The notes under the pieces: generated by a model
The model's input: only the letters and a program-made list of their open reading frames with translations
Told to the model about the DNA's origin: nothing
The model's database searches: none
Shown here: positions 35,318 to 44,544 of the stretch, one piece after another
Position numbering within the stretch: position 1 is the first letter of the stretch
Layout: every line of letters begins with the position of its first letter
Source of the DNA: Phycisphaerae bacterium
Lineage (GTDB): Bacteria; Planctomycetota; Phycisphaerae; Sedimentisphaerales; Anaerobacaceae
Length of the DNA: 64,000 nucleotides
Direction of reading: 5' to 3'
Assembly (NCBI GenBank): GCA_017993835.1
Contig: JAGOLX010000020.1
Location: forward strand, 37,499 to 101,498
Translations under genes and position numbers: made by a program

Positions 35318-36677
35318 GTACATTGGCGTCGACAAGATCGACGGCCCGCTCGTGTTCGTCGGCCGGACCCACGCCGTGGGGTACCGCGAGCTCATCGAGT
35401 GCGTCGACCGGACTGGGAACACCCGCCTGGGGATTGTCCTGGAGTCCTCGACCGACGCGGTCATTGCCCAGATCTTCGAGGGGACCGCAGGCCTGGCGCT
35501 GCCCGACACGCGGGTGCGATTCCGCGGCGAGCCGCTGACGCTGCCGGTCTCGCGTGAGATGCTCGGGCGGATCTTCAACGGCCTGGGACTCCCGATCGAC
35601 GGCGGGCCGCCGCCCCGGGGCCGCGTGGAACGCGACGTCAACGGCATGGCCATCAACCCGACCGCTCGCCAGTACCCGCGCGATTTCATCCAGACCGGCA
35701 TCTCCGCCATCGACGGCATGAACACCCTCATCCGCGGCCAGAAGCTCCCGATCTTCTCGGGGAACGGCCTTCCACATAACGAGCTGGCCGCCCAGATCGC
35801 GCGCCAGGCGCGAATCCGCGGGACGAAGACGGAATTCGCGGTCGTCTTCGCGGCCATGGGGGTCAAGCACGACGTCGCGCGGTTCTTCATGAGTTCGTTC
35901 GAGGAGAGCGGGGTGCTCGACAACGTCGCGCTGTTCCTGTCTCTGGCGGACGACCCGTCTATCGAGCGGCTCATCACGCCACGGACGGCGCTGACCCTCG
36001 CGGAGCACTTGGCCTTCGACGAGGGAATGCACGTCCTGGTCATCATGACCGACATGACCAACTACTGTGAATCGCTGCGCGAGATCTCCACGATCCGCGG
36101 CGAAATCCCGTCCCGAAAAGGGTATCCCGGATACCTCTACTCGGACCTCGCGGAACTCTACGAGCGGTCGGGGATGATCAAGGACCACCCCGGCTCCATC
36201 ACCTCGCTGCCCATTCTGACCATGCCCAACGACGACATCTCGCACCCGATCCCCGACCTGTCGGGGTACATCACGGAGGGGCAGATCGTCTTCGAGCGGG
36301 AGATGGACGGCCGGGGGATCTATCCGCCGGTGGCGGGGTTGCCCTCGCTCTCGCGACTGATGAAGGACGGGATCGGGGAGGGCATGACCCGCGGCGACCA
36401 TCCGCACCTGGCGAGCCAACTCTTCGCGGCGTACAGCCACGTGAAGGACGTGCGGAACCTCGCGTCCGTGATCGGCGAGGAGGAATTGACGCCGCTGGAC
36501 CACAATTACCTCGAATTCGGAAAAGAGTTCGAGCAGAAGTTCATTTCGCAGCGTAAAGAGGAGAACCGCAGCATCGAGCAGACGCTGGATCTGGGCTGGG
36601 AGGTCCTACGATCCCTGCCCGCCAGCGAGCTGCACCGGATCACCGAAGAGGAGATCGAGAAGTACTACGGGGCGTAG
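35277..36677 (+). CDS. atpB: V/A-type ATPase regulatory subunit B
   Basis: 466 residues. The start at 35277 is supported by GGAGG five bases upstream, inside the end of subunit A, giving a 41-base overlap. The N-terminal part is slightly divergent, then [40 protein letters not shown] (non-catalytic P-loop variant without GKT), [15 protein letters not shown] and [18 protein letters not shown] are diagnostic of subunit B. It alternates with A in the head and holds the non-catalytic site residues. Confidence 0.98.
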   Translation: MPEMRNRRLLSGREYIGVDKIDGPLVFVGRTHAVGYRELIECVDRTGNTRLGIVLESSTDAVIAQIFEGTAGLALPDTRVRFRGEPLTLPVSREMLGRIFNGLGLPIDGGPPPRGRVERDVNGMAINPTARQYPRDFIQTGISAIDGMNTLIRGQKLPIFSGNGLPHNELAAQIARQARIRGTKTEFAVVFAAMGVKHDVARFFMSSFEESGVLDNVALFLSLADDPSIERLITPRTALTLAEHLAFDEGMHVLVIMTDMTNYCESLREISTIRGEIPSRKGYPGYLYSDLAELYERSGMIKDHPGSITSLPILTMPNDDISHPIPDLSGYITEGQIVFEREMDGRGIYPPVAGLPSLSRLMKDGIGEGMTRGDHPHLASQLFAAYSHVKDVRNLASVIGEEELTPLDHNYLEFGKEFEQKFISQRKEENRSIEQTLDLGWEVLRSLPASELHRITEEEIEKYYGA

Positions 36678-36689
36678 ACAGGAATTCCT

Positions 36690-37343
36690 ATGGCACAGGC
36701 CGATCGAGCGCCGACGAAGACGAATCTGCTGCGTCTGAGGAGCGAGCTGAAGTTCGCGGAGCAGGGTTATGAACTCCTGGACCAGAAGCGGAACATCCTC
36801 ATCGTCGAGCTGCTGGCTATGGTGGACCAGACCGCGGATCACCAGGAGCGCGTGGATCGCGCCCTGGCGCAGGCGTATCACACGCTGGAGGAGGCGGTTC
36901 TCGACATGGGCCGGCTCAAGATGCAATACCTGACCGGCGCAGTGAACATTGCGGCCGAGATCACGGTTCGCTCCCGACGGGTCATGGGCGTCAACCTGCC
37001 CGTCGTGGAGACCCAGTTCACGGATCGCAGTCCCTATTACAGTCCGATGGGCACGAGCTTCTGGATCGACGGCTCGATCCGGTCTTTCAAGGAGGTCCTG
37101 CGAGTGCTGGGCAAGCTGGCCGAGCTGAAGATCTCCCTGTTGCGGCTGGCCAACGAGGTCAAGCGGACGATCCGGAAGGTCAACGCCCTCGAGAAGATCG
37201 CCATTCCGGACCTGAAGGAGGCCGTGCGCGGCATCGAGGGGCGGCTCGAGGAGAACGAGCGGGACATGTTCACCCTCATGAAGATGGTCAAGGAGAATCT
37301 GGACAGGAAACGACAAAAAGCCAGGGAGGCCGATCGTGCGTAA
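36690..37343 (+). CDS. V/A-type ATPase subunit D (central stalk)
   Basis: 217 residues. It starts APTKTNLLRLRSELKFAEQG, a near-universal subunit D opening, and ends with a long coiled coil (LLRLANEVKRTIRKVNALEK, AVRGIEGRLEENERDMFTLM). The protein is the rotating shaft, equivalent to F-type gamma. Its last eight bases overlap the GTG start of the following universal stress protein gene. Confidence 0.97.
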   Translation: MAQADRAPTKTNLLRLRSELKFAEQGYELLDQKRNILIVELLAMVDQTADHQERVDRALAQAYHTLEEAVLDMGRLKMQYLTGAVNIAAEITVRSRRVMGVNLPVVETQFTDRSPYYSPMGTSFWIDGSIRSFKEVLRVLGKLAELKISLLRLANEVKRTIRKVNALEKIAIPDLKEAVRGIEGRLEENERDMFTLMKMVKENLDRKRQKAREADRA

Positions 37344-37821
37344 ACCCATCCAGCGAATCATGGTCTACATCGACGGCAGCGAGCCCTCGATCACGGGCGC
37401 CCGGTACGCCATCTGCCTGGCCTCGTCCTGCGAGGCGGAACTGATCGTCTGCTACGTCGTCAACACCACCGCGGTCGAGGAGTTGCTCCGGGCGCGGATC
37501 TTCCTGCAGGACGAGCAGGTCGAATACGAGCACGACATGGAGGCCAACGCCGAGCGGTACCTCAACTACGTCGGCGATCTGGCGGCCCGCAAGGGCGTGG
37601 CGGTGATTCGGGAGAAGGGCCGGGGGAGCGTACACCGGGAAATCGTGGAGGCCGTCAAGAGGCACGGCGCGGATCTTCTCGTTGGCTCGCCCGATCAGAG
37701 CGGCCCGCACGTGCAGGCGTTGGCCGACGTGGCGAGGCTCGCCCGCTCCAAGGCGTTCTGCCGGGCGGTGGTCGCCGCCCAGAATGCGCAGGAGATTGTG
37801 GATTTGATGCAGGACACTTGA
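37336..37821 (+). CDS. Universal stress protein family protein at the end of the ATPase operon
   Basis: 161 residues from a GTG that lies inside the end of subunit D. The UspA fold is indicated by RIMVYIDGSEPSITGARYAI, an alternating alpha/beta pattern and GADLLVGSPDQSG. The ATP-binding signature G-x2-G-x9-GS is not kept (GSPDQSGPHVQALADVARL), so it may not bind ATP. Overlap with the ATPase operon suggests co-expression and perhaps a regulatory part in ATPase control under energy stress, which is inference. Confidence 0.85.
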   Translation: MRKPIQRIMVYIDGSEPSITGARYAICLASSCEAELIVCYVVNTTAVEELLRARIFLQDEQVEYEHDMEANAERYLNYVGDLAARKGVAVIREKGRGSVHREIVEAVKRHGADLLVGSPDQSGPHVQALADVARLARSKAFCRAVVAAQNAQEIVDLMQDT

Positions 37822-37874
37822 TCCCTTCAGGTGCGACAGGATCGTTCGGCAGCCAACCGGTTGCGATTAGCTGA

Positions 37875-37904
37875 CCCTCCTCGTCGGTTTTGCCGCGAGG
37901 AGGG
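37875..37904 (+). promoter_or_regulatory. Stable hairpin between the ATPase operon and the next gene
   Basis: CCCTCCTCG and CGAGGAGGG form a 9-bp stem that extends inward by CGG/CCG around TTTTG. No T-run follows; the downstream ribosome binding site (GTGGAGG) starts about seven bases later. It could end the ATPase transcript or control translation of the next gene. Confidence 0.45.
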
Positions 37905-37925
37905 CAATGATGTGGAGGACTGCGT

Positions 37926-40172
37926 ATGACAGAACAGACGATCGCTCGCTTGCGTCTTGTGTCCGCTGGGTTGCTGGTCTGTGGAGTGTGGCTGTGCCTG
38001 ATCGCGGGCAGCCCCTGCGCCGGCGCGTCTGCGGGATCGCCGCCAAATGCATCGGCGCCCGGCCGCGTCGAGATTGCGGCAGGAGACCTGCGGATCGTCC
38101 TGGAGAAGGTGGAGCACGGCCTCCTCGTCAGCGGCCTGACCGACGCCGCGACGGGCCAGGAATTGCTGGCCGCCGAGCCGTTGCCGCTGTTCGCTGTGAC
38201 CTTGCGCGACGCGACGAGCAAGGAGCTGCTCACTATCACCGCCGACTCCGGCTGGAAACAGGCGTATGCAGCCTACAGTGAGACCCGCAACCGGCACACG
38301 CTTGTGTTTCGTGACCCGACCGACGGTCGTTTGGCGGGAATCGGCGTGGAAGTGACGCTTAGCGTCGACGCGAGCGCCGGCGCGCTGATCTGGGACCTGA
38401 AGATCGCGAGTGACAATCCGCAATGGGCCCTGTGGCGCGTCGTGTTCCCCCAGGTGTCGGTGCGGGACCTGGGCGAGGGCAGCAAGGTCTTCGCGCAGGT
38501 CACGTCGGGGATCGAGCTGTCCGACATGTGGACCAAGGCAAGCAAGCGGGGAGGCGTCTATCCCGGCGGATGGACCCCCATGCAGTACATGGCCGCCTAC
38601 AACCGGGCCCGTCGCACCGGCCTGTACGTGGGCATGCACGACCCGTTCGGATCGACGAAGGACATCTTCGCCCAGGGCCGGCCCGAGAAACACGCGGTCG
38701 CCTTCACCTTTGACCATCCGGTCCCGAACATGGGCAAGCCGGGCGTCGGCTTCGAGCTGCCGGGCCAGGCGCGGTGGCAACTGCTGCGCGGAGACTGGTT
38801 CGACGCCGCGATGATCTACCGGTCCTGGGTCATCCAGGAGGCGAAATGGTGGCCCTCGCTCGGGCCCGATGGCCGGGAAGACACGCCCAAATGGATGCGA
38901 GAGCTGCCCGCGTGGGTCATGACCGGGGGCCCCGCCTCCGAGTGCGTACCGCGAGTCAAGGCCTTCGCCCAGGCGACAGGTGTGCCGACCGGCTTTCACT
39001 GGTACAACTGGCACCAGATCCCCTTCGACAACGATTACCCTCACTACTTCCCGGTGAAGGACGGATTTCGCGAGGGCGTCGCGGAACTCAAGGCCGCGGG
39101 CGTCCATCCGATGCCCTACATCAACGGCCGGCTTTGGGACATCCGCGACAAGGGCGCCGACGACTGGGAATTCACGCGGACCGCTCTGCCCGCCGCGACC
39201 AAGGAGGAAGGGGGCACTCCGTGCACCGAAAGCTACGGCAGCAAGGAGACCGACGGCAACAGCGTCAAGCTGGCGGTCATGTGCCCGACGACGTCCCTGT
39301 GGCAGGGGCGGGTCAGTGACATCGTGCTGCGTCTGTTCAACGAGTATGGCGTCAGCGGCGTCTATATCGACCAGATCGCGGCGGCCCAGCCGCGACTGTG
39401 CTTCGACGCCTCTCACGGCCACGCTCTCGGCGGAGGCCACTGGTGGACCGAAGGCTACTGGAAGATGCTCGACGCCATCCGCGCCGCCAAGCCTGCCGAC
39501 CGCATGCTCACCACCGAGTGCAACGCGGAGCCATATGTGAAGTGGTTTGACGGCTATCTCACCTGGCACTGGCAGCAGCAGGACATGGTGCCCGCGTTCT
39601 CCGCGGTCTATGGCGGGGCCCTCCAGATGTTCGGTCGCGCCTATCGTGGCGGCCCGACCCAGGACCTCGCCAATCGCATGAAGGCCGGACAGCAACTCGT
39701 CTACGGCGAGCAGATCGGCTGGTTTGGCCCGGAGGCCATCGAGCGGGCGGATTCCGGCCCGTTCCTCCGCGACTGCATCGCGCTGCGATGGCTGCTCCGC
39801 GAGTACTTCTACCGAGGTCACATGGCCCGTCCGCCGCGCTTCGCAGGACAGGTCCCCAAGGTCACGGCGGACTGGCAGTGGAGCGGCGAGTGGCTCGTCA
39901 CGACCGACGCCATCCTGACCGGCGCCTGGCGGATCGACCGGGAGAACAAGGTCGTGCTGCTGTTCGCCAACGTCTCGGACAGTCCGTTCGCCTCGCGTCT
40001 CGACCTGAACCCAACGGACTACGGCCTGGCCGGCAAGCCCGTCACGGCGACCGCGATCCGACCCGATGGAACCCGAGTCCCGCTTGCCATCGGGGCAGTC
40101 CAACGGGCGGAAGTGGAACTGGCAGCGCGAAGCGGCGTCGCATGGGAGATACAGTTGTCGGATGGCCGGTAG
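37926..40172 (+). CDS. Secreted glycosidase-like protein (DUF6259/GH101-like barrel)
   Basis: 748 residues with TGTGGAGG before the ATG. A signal peptide ends near residue 36 (GASAG). Residues 45-290 look like a beta-sandwich (GRVEIAAGDLRIVLEKVEHG, NPQWALWRVVFPQVSV); 300-640 like a (beta/alpha)8 barrel: TGFHWYNWHQIPFDNDYPHY, GVHPMPYINGRLWD, VSGVYIDQIAAAQPRLCFD, LTTECNAEPYVKWFDGYLTW; and a C-terminal beta domain follows. The residues D and E at barrel strand ends (YIDQ, TTEC) are candidate catalytic acids. I recall this layout from DUF6259 proteins related to GH101/GH36-like enzymes; substrate unknown. Confidence 0.78.
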   Translation: MTEQTIARLRLVSAGLLVCGVWLCLIAGSPCAGASAGSPPNASAPGRVEIAAGDLRIVLEKVEHGLLVSGLTDAATGQELLAAEPLPLFAVTLRDATSKELLTITADSGWKQAYAAYSETRNRHTLVFRDPTDGRLAGIGVEVTLSVDASAGALIWDLKIASDNPQWALWRVVFPQVSVRDLGEGSKVFAQVTSGIELSDMWTKASKRGGVYPGGWTPMQYMAAYNRARRTGLYVGMHDPFGSTKDIFAQGRPEKHAVAFTFDHPVPNMGKPGVGFELPGQARWQLLRGDWFDAAMIYRSWVIQEAKWWPSLGPDGREDTPKWMRELPAWVMTGGPASECVPRVKAFAQATGVPTGFHWYNWHQIPFDNDYPHYFPVKDGFREGVAELKAAGVHPMPYINGRLWDIRDKGADDWEFTRTALPAATKEEGGTPCTESYGSKETDGNSVKLAVMCPTTSLWQGRVSDIVLRLFNEYGVSGVYIDQIAAAQPRLCFDASHGHALGGGHWWTEGYWKMLDAIRAAKPADRMLTTECNAEPYVKWFDGYLTWHWQQQDMVPAFSAVYGGALQMFGRAYRGGPTQDLANRMKAGQQLVYGEQIGWFGPEAIERADSGPFLRDCIALRWLLREYFYRGHMARPPRFAGQVPKVTADWQWSGEWLVTTDAILTGAWRIDRENKVVLLFANVSDSPFASRLDLNPTDYGLAGKPVTATAIRPDGTRVPLAIGAVQRAEVELAARSGVAWEIQLSDGR

Positions 40173-40197
40173 CGTGAAGACGTTTTACGTCTGTGCT

Positions 40198-40253
40198 TCG
40201 CGGGAATGACATTCCGCAGTTTCCATGAACCCCTATTGCACGCGTGCAGATAC
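40198..40253 (-). repeat. Dispersed repeat, copy C
   Basis: Read on the minus strand it contains GCACGCGTGCAATAGGGGTT, a CATGGAAACTGCGG spacer and TGTCATTCCCGCGAA, the same order as the left half of copy A. It lies just after the glycosidase-like gene. Confidence 0.7.
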
Positions 40254-40363
40254 GCCGATACACCTGCTGGCAAACTGGAAATCCGAAGCTCGAAACCAAT
40301 TCAAACCACAGATCGCAAATGACCCCAACGCTGGCGCGTCGCCGGCGGTTTGCCTTCACGACC

Positions 40364-41542
40364 TCATTTGTATAGCGTGATCTGATCGAAGAGGACGCCG
40401 TTCTGGTCGATGGCCTGGAGGTACAGGGTCTTGCCGCTGATGGTGACGAACGCGAAGTGATGGTCGCGATGGACCTTGGCGGTGAACCAGGAGCGGGTGG
40501 GCGCGTAGTTCTCCAGTCCGCCGCCGGCGCCGCCGACCTGGAGGTAGATCACGCCGTGCGCCGGATCGACCTGGTCGCCGCGGATGGGCCAGGTCCGCTC
40601 GTAGTCGTGGATGTGGCCATAGAAGCAGATGTCGAGCCCATACTTCTCGTACAGGCCCACCAGTGGATGGAGCTTCAAGTCGCCGCGAGGGGACTGCTGG
40701 CCTTTCCACGTGTCCCCGTAGTCGTTCTCGTCGGAACTGTAGGGGGCGAAGTGGTGCACCGCGAACTTCCAGGTCGCCTTGGACTTGGCGAGCTCCTTCT
40801 CAAGCCATTGGTATTGTTCGCTCCCCACGGCTACGTCGCGTTTGGTGTCGATCATGAAGAACTGGGCGTTGCCGTAGGTGAAGGTGTACCGGTGCTCGGG
40901 GGTGGGATTGCAGATATAGCGGTAGTAGTTCGCGTGGTCCTGGTCGTGGTTGCCCAGGATGGCGAAGATCGGCACGCGGCTCATCAGCGCGTGCGCGGGC
41001 CTGAGGAAATGGTCCGTCCATTGCTCTGTTTTCGGTCCTTCGCCCACGATGTCGCCTGCATGGACGACGAAGTTGGGTCGCTCCGCGAAGACGAGCGACG
41101 CGATCTTGCCCCAGATGGGCGGATTGGTCTGCGTGTCGCTCACGACGCCGAAGGCGTACGGAGTCTGCTCGAGGACCGCGGTTTGGAAGCTGTACAGGTC
41201 GCTGACGGATTCTCTGCCGGAGGCGGTCGTGGAGATGACCCGATAGAAGTAGTTGGTCTGGGCTTTGAGGTTCTCGATCCGCACTTCGTGCATGTTGCAG
41301 TCGGCGGGTCCCGCGATCCGGCCGGTCAGCGGCGCCTGCTCGCCATACTCCACCAGGGACGAGGCCTTCTCCTGGGTTTCCCATAGGATTGTGATGCCTG
41401 TTTTCGTCGCATACTGGAGATAGGGTCCGGACGTGATGATGGACGGCTGCGGCGGGATCTGCGCGCTCACCGCGACGGTCAGAACCAGGGAGACCATGAG
41501 GACTTGTCTGTAGGTCGGGATCATCGTTGCGTTCTTGGCCAA
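40364..41542 (-). CDS. Secreted purple-acid-phosphatase-like metallophosphoesterase
   Basis: 392 residues from a TTG start at 41542, chosen because AAAGGAG lies six bases upstream; a GTG at 41569 overlaps that site. A signal peptide (MAKNATMIPTYRQVLMVSLV through AVSAQ) leads to a fibronectin-like N-terminal domain (GPYLQYATKTGITILWET) and a metallophosphoesterase with VVSDTQTN, VHAGDIVGEG, LGNHDQ, HHFAPYSS and GHIHDYERTWP. The GHIHDYER motif is typical of the purple acid phosphatase branch. It is exported and probably frees phosphate from organic esters. Convergent with the glycosidase-like gene. Confidence 0.92.
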   Translation of the reverse strand: MAKNATMIPTYRQVLMVSLVLTVAVSAQIPPQPSIITSGPYLQYATKTGITILWETQEKASSLVEYGEQAPLTGRIAGPADCNMHEVRIENLKAQTNYFYRVISTTASGRESVSDLYSFQTAVLEQTPYAFGVVSDTQTNPPIWGKIASLVFAERPNFVVHAGDIVGEGPKTEQWTDHFLRPAHALMSRVPIFAILGNHDQDHANYYRYICNPTPEHRYTFTYGNAQFFMIDTKRDVAVGSEQYQWLEKELAKSKATWKFAVHHFAPYSSDENDYGDTWKGQQSPRGDLKLHPLVGLYEKYGLDICFYGHIHDYERTWPIRGDQVDPAHGVIYLQVGGAGGGLENYAPTRSWFTAKVHRDHHFAFVTISGKTLYLQAIDQNGVLFDQITLYK

Positions 41543-41713
41543 GGCAATCTCCTTTTCATAACGTGACACGTACGCGAGCCCTTCGCGCAGGCCCTTCTGG
41601 CGACGCGATTATAGGGACAAGCCCGCAGATAGGCAAAGGCAAACAGCGGCACTCCCGGGTTGCCGGGTTGGGCTGCATGACCGCTCCTGCGGCCTCCCGT
41701 GGCGTGACCAGGC

Positions 41714-41767
41714 AAATGACAACCCAGGGTTTTCGTGAACCCTATCGCACGCGCACAAGTACGGTCA
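41714..41767 (-). repeat. Dispersed repeat, copy D
   Basis: On the minus strand: GCGCGTGCGATAGGGTTCAC, GAAAACCCTGGGTTGTCATT, again the left half of copy A but without the palindromic tail. Confidence 0.65.
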
Positions 41768-41874
41768 TGTCCCCCGGCCCGGCGACGCCGTCATTGGGAT
41801 TTCTGTGTTTTGGATTTGTTTCGGACTTCGAGCTTCGGATTTCGAGTTTGGCCGCCATCGGGCGGGGTTTGTGC

Positions 41875-41903
41875 TTGACTTGGGGCCGTTGAAATGATAC
41901 AAT
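41875..41903 (+). promoter_or_regulatory. Strong promoter of the secreted Pro/Ala-rich protein gene
   Basis: TTGACT and TACAAT with a 17-base spacer. The start codon is 264 bases downstream, which leaves a long 5' untranslated leader. Confidence 0.7.
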
Positions 41904-41914
41904 GCGGACATCGA

Positions 41915-42021
41915 ATTGGGGTGGGTTGATACCGGCTTAGGCAGCCGGCACAGCGTTTCGCAGGGAAGCTCGGCATTGATCGTTATTGGGGGTGGCTGAT
42001 TCCCGGTTCGGCGGATGGCAC
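41915..42021 (+). repeat. Tandem imperfect repeat in the leader of the 42.2 kb gene
   Basis: Two related blocks of about 37 bases, 41915-41951 and 41985-42021. Both begin ATTGGGG, continue through a GGT(G)GG-TGAT core and end in GGCAC; about 27 of 37 positions agree. The first contains the short hairpin CCGGCT-TAGGC-AGCCGG. A structured regulatory RNA is possible, but I cannot match it to a known riboswitch class. Confidence 0.4.
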
Positions 42022-42166
42022 CGCAGGTCTCATATTCCCTGGGTCTGTGTACGGAGCAGGGACCACAGCGGCCGGTCATCCGCTGTGGACGCGCGAAAGC
42101 GGGGATATAACGAGGTCTGGGAGCCCGGCATTGCATGCCTGGCGACTTGACGTTGCAGGGGGGTAG

Positions 42167-44014
42167 ATGAACGAAAAAGGGGCATTTCAGCAAGCCAAAC
42201 CTTGTCCCGGCGGTTCTGCGCGAATCCTCGCTCGGGTCAGGGTCTTGTGCGTTATCCGACTCGTTGGCCTGCTGGTATTCGCCGGCACGGCCAACGTCTG
42301 CCTGGCCCAGGGGCCGATCCGCGACCCGCTGAATCCGCAAGCGTACATGTCGGAACTGGCGTCGCGCCTCGATTCTTCCGACAGCAAGGACCTTCTCACG
42401 AAAGGGATAAAGACGCAGAAGGTCCAGAAAAAGGCGCAGAAGGCGGGGTCTCCTCAGGCGAACCCTACGCCGTCGAAAGCCGCTGTCCCGCCGGCGACCG
42501 CCCCGGTCCCGGGCGACAGTGCGACGAAGACTCCCACGGCAGCGCCGGCGCCGGCCAAGAACCAGACGATCATTCCCGCTGCGTCGCCGGTCCCGGTCCG
42601 CAGTCCGATCCTGATTCCCGCCGCGAGTGCCTCTTCCGCCAGCGGCGTAAACGTCCCTGCTGTCGGACCCGTTCGGGAGAGATCCGAAGCCGTCGGGAAC
42701 GACTCGCTCGGGCAGGTGCCCGGCCTGACGGCGTGGAACGGATTATCGCCGGGCAATCAGGCGGCCCAGCGGGCTCTGAAGGAACTGGAAGCATCGCGGG
42801 CGGCCAGGGTGGCGGCCTTGTCCCATCCCGTCGAGAGCGACATGACGAGTGCGGCTCCCGCAGCGCGGATGACTGCCGCCGGACAGGAGACGAAAGTGGC
42901 GGTTGGTCCGCTGAATCAGTCCCTCATGTCGGCCGGTACCGGTCTGAGCTTGTGGACGACGCCGACTCCTGCCAATCTGGCGGAGAAGATCGTGATTGAC
43001 CCGTCCGTGGCGCTGCAAGATCCGAATGTCGGGAGCGCCGACCCGAACGCCTCGTCGGAGCGGAAGGCATGGTCTCTGGGGTCGGACCTGGACAAGTATC
43101 GGGCTCACGCGGTCAAGGAAGGGTCCCGTTCCAGCGGCCAGAGTCTGAAGAAGGCCCTGGAGAAGGCGGGTCTGGCCGTCGGCGACGGCGTCAACGTGTT
43201 CATCCTCGGCTATGGCTCGGATCGCGCCAAGCCGTTCCGGGTCAACGACGGCAAGGGCCTCCTCGACGAGCCCGGCAAAGTGCCGCAACGCGCGGGAACG
43301 ACCGTGGTCAGTTTCGCCGACGGGGTGTACTCGCTCGCCGATCTGATCGCGTTCGATTCGCTGCCTGATCCGATCAAGGAGGTCTACGGGGACAACCATC
43401 CGCTCGTTCGGCCGCTGATCTTCACCGGCCGGACCATCGGGGGCGTCTGGAAGACAACTGAAGAGGTCGGAAATGCTGTGACGTGGGGCTACTTCGACAA
43501 CGTCACCGGCTGCGTGGGCATTGTGATCGAGGACATCATGGAGCTTGTCAAGCACGTCGGGCAGGCCGCCACGAATCTGGTCCGCGCGCCGGTGAAACTG
43601 GTCGCCGGCAAGAAGGAGGGCGTCGAGCGGACCATGGACTGGATCCTGCTGGTCCCCCTGGAGTTTGTAACGAACTCCGCGCAGATGAAGGGCATAGCGA
43701 ACATGGACGACTACAAGACCGCCTTCGAGGACAAGGGCGTGATCGGCTCGATCGTCGAGCTCGGCGGTTCGACCTTCCTGGCCTATCGCATGGTGGACGA
43801 GCTGGTGGACAGACTCAAGGACGACAAAGGCCATCACCGGTCGAAAACAACGGAACCGGAACCGGAAACCCCGACGGAACCCACGACGCCGACCGCTCCG
43901 CACGGCACGGAGGTGTTGTTCATGGTGGAGGGAGAATGGCCCAATCTCACCTCGGGCTCCGGCATTGTCTACTTCGACGGGCCGCTGCCGACGGTCACGG
44001 TCCTGATCGAGTAG
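42167..44014 (+). CDS. Exported Pro/Ala-rich protein of unknown function
   Basis: 615 residues with AGGGGGG before the ATG. A signal peptide or anchor spans about 22-47 (VLCVIRLVGLLVFAGTANVC). Residues 75-200 are a Pro/Ala/Ser/Thr linker, 280-560 a more ordered domain (SLKKALEKAGLAVGDGVNVF, GVYSLADLIAFDSLPDP, a hydrophobic patch ILLVPLEFVTNS), and 565-595 a Thr/Pro/Glu tail (TTEPEPETPTEPTTPTAPHG). No catalytic motif or family recognised. Its own promoter and long leader suggest separate control. The stop lies two bases from the stop of the convergent anti-sigma gene. Confidence 0.8.
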   Translation: MNEKGAFQQAKPCPGGSARILARVRVLCVIRLVGLLVFAGTANVCLAQGPIRDPLNPQAYMSELASRLDSSDSKDLLTKGIKTQKVQKKAQKAGSPQANPTPSKAAVPPATAPVPGDSATKTPTAAPAPAKNQTIIPAASPVPVRSPILIPAASASSASGVNVPAVGPVRERSEAVGNDSLGQVPGLTAWNGLSPGNQAAQRALKELEASRAARVAALSHPVESDMTSAAPAARMTAAGQETKVAVGPLNQSLMSAGTGLSLWTTPTPANLAEKIVIDPSVALQDPNVGSADPNASSERKAWSLGSDLDKYRAHAVKEGSRSSGQSLKKALEKAGLAVGDGVNVFILGYGSDRAKPFRVNDGKGLLDEPGKVPQRAGTTVVSFADGVYSLADLIAFDSLPDPIKEVYGDNHPLVRPLIFTGRTIGGVWKTTEEVGNAVTWGYFDNVTGCVGIVIEDIMELVKHVGQAATNLVRAPVKLVAGKKEGVERTMDWILLVPLEFVTNSAQMKGIANMDDYKTAFEDKGVIGSIVELGGSTFLAYRMVDELVDRLKDDKGHHRSKTTEPEPETPTEPTTPTAPHGTEVLFMVEGEWPNLTSGSGIVYFDGPLPTVTVLIE

Positions 44015-44016
44015 GT

Positions 44017-44544
44017 TCAGGTCTTGAAGACTTCGTCGGCGATGTCCTGGCCGGCCTGGGTGTAGTACTGCTTCACGGCAGCCCGGCCGCGGGTGTGGGC
44101 CTGGTCCAGGGACGCAAAGATCCCCGCCTTGGCGAGGGCGAGCACGGCCAGACACGCCGCCATGTTGACCAGGGCGTTCTGGGGACCGGCCCAGCGTTCC
44201 GCCAAAGAAGGTTCAGGCTGTGCCTGCTTGAGCTGGTCCGCCTCGGGGGTCTCCCGCAATCGCCGGCTGAGCATGTGGATCGCGGCGTCGTTGGCCCGTC
44301 GAAGCAGGTCGAGCCGGTGCGGCTGCGACTTGAGCAGCGACAGCGCCAAGTCCACCCTGCCCAGGGCAGCCATCCGCGCCTGGCACCGGGGGCAGTGGGC
44401 AATATGGCGTTGCGCCCAGGGTGCATCCGGTCCCAGTCGTCGGCGTGCGGCGTCCATGAGACGCTCGCGGAGGTTCTCCCACCGGTTCGGCACAGAGCCG
44501 CTCGCCCGCGAACAAGTTGTCTGCCCAAGCTTGCCAGGTCTCAT
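44017..44544 (-). CDS. Putative zinc-finger anti-sigma factor
   Basis: 175 residues. HIAHCPRC (about 47-54) gives the H-x3-C-x2-C zinc-binding pattern of ZAS-type anti-sigma factors, following a basic N-terminal helix. A hydrophobic stretch at about 125-142 (NMAACLAVLALAKAGIFA) may be a membrane helix. The start overlaps the ECF sigma stop by four bases (ATGA), the usual sigma/anti-sigma arrangement. It probably binds the sigma factor at the membrane until a signal frees it. Confidence 0.8.
   Translation of the reverse strand: MRPGKLGQTTCSRASGSVPNRWENLRERLMDAARRRLGPDAPWAQRHIAHCPRCQARMAALGRVDLALSLLKSQPHRLDLLRRANDAAIHMLSRRLRETPEADQLKQAQPEPSLAERWAGPQNALVNMAACLAVLALAKAGIFASLDQAHTRGRAAVKQYYTQAGQDIADEVFKT

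Larger units (their letters stand above)
41543..42166 (+). other. Intergenic region with repeat, promoter and long leader
   Basis: 624 bases without a gene. It holds repeat copy D, a short TTCGAGCTTCGGATTTCGAG repeat-like tract at about 41827-41846 (an inverted partial copy is near 40275-40292), the promoter at 41875-41903 and about 260 bases of transcribed leader. Confidence 0.6.

Noticed and set aside
33496..35538. 680-codon plus-strand frame overlapping subunit A in another frame
   Set aside because: Arg/Pro/Gly-rich out-of-frame translation of a real gene.
33470..36061. 863-codon open frame antisense to the ATPase A and B subunits
   Set aside because: GC-rich third positions of the real genes suppress stops on the other strand. 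The translation is low-complexity in Arg/Val/Asp without any domain, while both sense genes are full-length known proteins.
41904..42166. Known riboswitch class (c-di-GMP, glycine, cobalamin or SAM) in the leader
   Set aside because: I compared the conserved cores of these classes from memory and found no match, so it is reported only as an unexplained tandem leader.
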